Shown here piece after piece: positions 61,690 through 64,000 of a DNA stretch of 64,000 bases. How positions within the stretch are numbered: the first letter of the stretch is position 1; the number at the start of each line of letters is the position of its first letter. The notes below the pieces were generated by a model, which was not told where the DNA came from, did no database searches, and worked only from the letters and a program-made list of their open reading frames with translations. The stretch is from contig JAQGEQ010000287.1 in assembly GCA_034620365.1 (NCBI GenBank), positions 186,001 through 250,000 on the forward strand, written 5' to 3'. Both the position numbers and the translations under genes were made by a program. Source of the DNA: Pegea sp. RAD2-039 (Eukaryota; Chordata; Thaliacea; Salpida; Salpidae).

Positions 61690-63510
61690 ATTAAAAACCT
61701 ATCCGTTCTAGAAAAAATAAAACATTATCAAAAATTATTAAAACTATATATACAGGTTGACTGAGTTTATCAGATGCTTATTAGATATTTAAGAATAAAA
61801 CATTTACATTAGCTGTTTATATGTCTTAGAAAATTTATGATATAATATTATCATACATTAAGAAGTACTATAATTGATTCTTTTCATTTATCAACTAATT
61901 ATGATAATAAAATATTTGTTATACTTATATACATAGGGACATAAAAGCATAAAATTAATCATTATGTATAGTATAGGATAAGGTCTACATAAAGTTTTGT
62001 CATATAAAGTTAAGTTCAATAAATTCATAAAATAAAACCTGTTTTAAACCTAGATTTAAAAATCACAATCTAATTTGTTCACTTAAAGATTATGACAAAA
62101 ATAAAATAACTTTAATTAAGTTAAGGTAATCTATATCAAAAAACTCTTTCAAATCAATGACCTCATTAGCCAAATTATTAAAAAATATAAAAGATCACCT
62201 AATTAATTTAAATTTACTTAAAAATAGTGGTTATCTAATAAGGAAAGAAAATAAAAAAACTAAAAGAAATTACTGACTTTAGTTTTTAGATAGAGAATTT
62301 ATGCTTAAAGTTTAAATATACATAAAAGAACAAATATTAAAAAAATTGTTTAAAATAGTAGTCATAAAAGATTCATAGAAGAATGCAAGAAGAATTGAAT
62401 AATAAATGAATTATTTAAGTTAAAAATAAAAAAATATATATAAACTATTATTTATATATAATAAACAAATAAGTTTTATTATTAACGAAAATGTAATTAA
62501 TACATAAAGTAAAAAAAAGTATTGATAGATAAATTTAGATATTAAAACTTAAATTTATTTTATACAAGCAAAAAGGAGATATTTGAGATATATAAATATA
62601 AACATTGTTTTCTCAAGGAATATTTCCAAATCACCTTTCAAAATTACATGTAAGCTTTTTATAATATTAAAATTAGTTTATTGTTCAACAAAATTGTTTA
62701 AATATGAATTACCAACTCTTACCATATAAAAACACAGATGAGTTGATGAAATTAAAATCAAATTAGAAATAATAAAATTTTATTTCAACTATATTTTTCA
62801 AAAGTTCAAATAATAAACACTAAAATTTAAAACAAACAGTAGAAAATTAATTCAAACGTTATTATAAGAAGGCACTGAATAAACTTACCTTAATGAACTT
62901 GGTTTACTAAAAAAACTTTGTGTAAAAATAAAGAAAAAAAATATTTATGTACTTTGTATGAATAATTAAGAAATTAGTTTTAATTTATACTAAGTTGCAT
63001 AAATATTCACAATTTTGTTGAAATGATAGTGATTACTTATCAAAATAAAAACAATAAAAAATACAATAATAATGTAGAAGGAAAATGAAAAAATAGTTAA
63101 AAATTATTCTAATCTTTAATTATTTAAAGTTTTATTCAAATCGTAATCATATTAAGCTCAGTTAGTTATGATATATCAAATTTAAATATTAAAATAGCAA
63201 AACCTTTGATGAAGAGTAAAGAGAAAGCTAAGCAAAAATTGTACTTTGATTTCTATTGTCACACATTAACAATAATACGGTATTGTCGCCTAACGAATAA
63301 ATTTATATGAGCGCCTGATAGCAAATTAGTCATTTTGATAAATTGGCACAAAGAAAAATTAACCTAAAATAGTATATAGTATTTTAATTATTTTTTTCTT
63401 TTTGTTTAACTTTCTGGTGTTAATTATCAATAAAATTTAAACTTTTTTCTCTTAATTTGTGATTTATTTTATTAAAAATATCAAGAACGGTCATACGAGT
63501 ATGCCAAGGA
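61690..63510. other. AT-rich upstream region of the ceramide synthase gene
   Basis: No exon recognised. Extremely AT-rich with long A and T runs. Presumably includes the 5' UTR and promoter of the ceramide synthase gene. Confidence 0.45.
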
Positions 63511-63735
63511 AGATATTATAGAGACCCAGTAGTTTCTTGTGCAGCAGGATTCAATCCTTCAAGCCAACAAGGTTGTGCAGCGGAAGAGATAGATTGATGA
63601 GCTGTGACGAACTTACTACAAGGCTCCAACTCCAGCTTTAAATTCGGAGTCTTGTGTCTCCTCAAATTGTTATTATTCATCAGACTCAGGGGCTATTCCA
63701 CCCGGGATCTTATGGAATTTTTGTCACAAGTATGT
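63511..63735 (+). repeat. LTR-like dispersed repeat, copy 2
   Basis: Second copy of the repeat at 46833-47070, in the same orientation and with indels. It ends 'ggggctattccacccgggatcttatggaatttttgtcac'-like; the bases after CCCGGGA resemble the zone after an LTR, where a primer-binding site would sit. No gag or pol frame is seen before the window ends. Confidence 0.6.
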
Positions 63736-64000
63736 GTATGGTAGGAGGATTTTTTAACTGCTACACAACACAGACCGACAATAATTTTTGAATACTTTTT
63801 CAATAACTAATGTTGCTAGCATAAGCTTTTTCAAGACGTAGCTACTTTGTGTCTGAATTTTGGTAACTGAGTATTTTGATAGTTTATTCTTATTAGACAA
63901 TAAAAATTATCTTATGTAAATTCGATATCTAGTTGCTGTGTATTTTTGTATATACTTATTCTTTCCCCACAGTTTTAATACACTTAAAATAAATTATTGA
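63736..64000. other. Window edge, nothing recognised
   Basis: No coding or repeat signal seen. If the preceding repeat is a 5' LTR, internal element sequence would be expected here, but none is recognisable. Confidence 0.4.

Overview
This window is nuclear DNA of an intron-bearing animal with a strongly AT-rich genome. The evidence is animal gene families (BRMS1-like, ACBD5-like, ceramide synthase with a Hox-like segment, LDLa-7TM receptors, a multi-Tudor protein), many GT-AG introns of only about 50-85 nt beside longer ones, one U12-type AT-AC intron, and decayed non-LTR and LTR retroelements. An AT-rich protostome invertebrate fits best. The phylum cannot be settled from the sequence alone; a rotifer-like or other spiralian source is only a guess. 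No RNA genes, CRISPR arrays or bacterial operons were recognised.

Layout from left to right. 1-2996: no gene seen. 2997-7561 (-): 13-exon acyl-CoA dehydrogenase of the AidB/ACDH-11 branch. About 9148-9560 (+): LINE 3' end. 10618-11292 (+): intronless TP53RK/Bud32 kinase of the KEOPS complex. 11293-17102: nothing supported. 17103-18943 (-): BRMS1/BRMS1L-like corepressor subunit with an AT-AC intron. 19361-20586 (-): ACBD5-like acyl-CoA-binding, tail-anchored peroxisome-ER tether with an FFAT-like motif. 23454-29668 (-): 1900-residue protein with nine Tudor repeats. 31609-33025 (-): intronless SLC43-family pseudogene. 33828-34378: duplicated fragment of the Tudor gene between two direct repeats. 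35165-39301 (-) and 47387-52001 (-): two paralogous LDLa-rich rhodopsin-type GPCRs, separated by LINE copies and LTR-like DNA. 53430-55960: Gypsy-type gag remnant and two LINE pieces. 58424-61689 (-): eight-exon ceramide synthase. 61690-64000: AT-rich, with a second LTR-like repeat.

Nearly all genes lie on the minus strand but do not form an operon; their functions (lipid oxidation, tRNA modification, chromatin repression, peroxisome contacts, germline RNP, GPCR signalling, sphingolipid synthesis) are unrelated. Exon chains were built by hand from splice sites and frame continuity. Six multi-exon gene models give frame-consistent totals; the acyl-CoA dehydrogenase keeps frame only if one junction is non-canonical. 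The strongest observations are the AT-AC intron that exactly restores a conserved BRMS1 motif, the 505-bp near-identical tract shared by the two otherwise diverged receptors, the partial Tudor duplicate, and the SLC43 relic carrying all three stop codon types.
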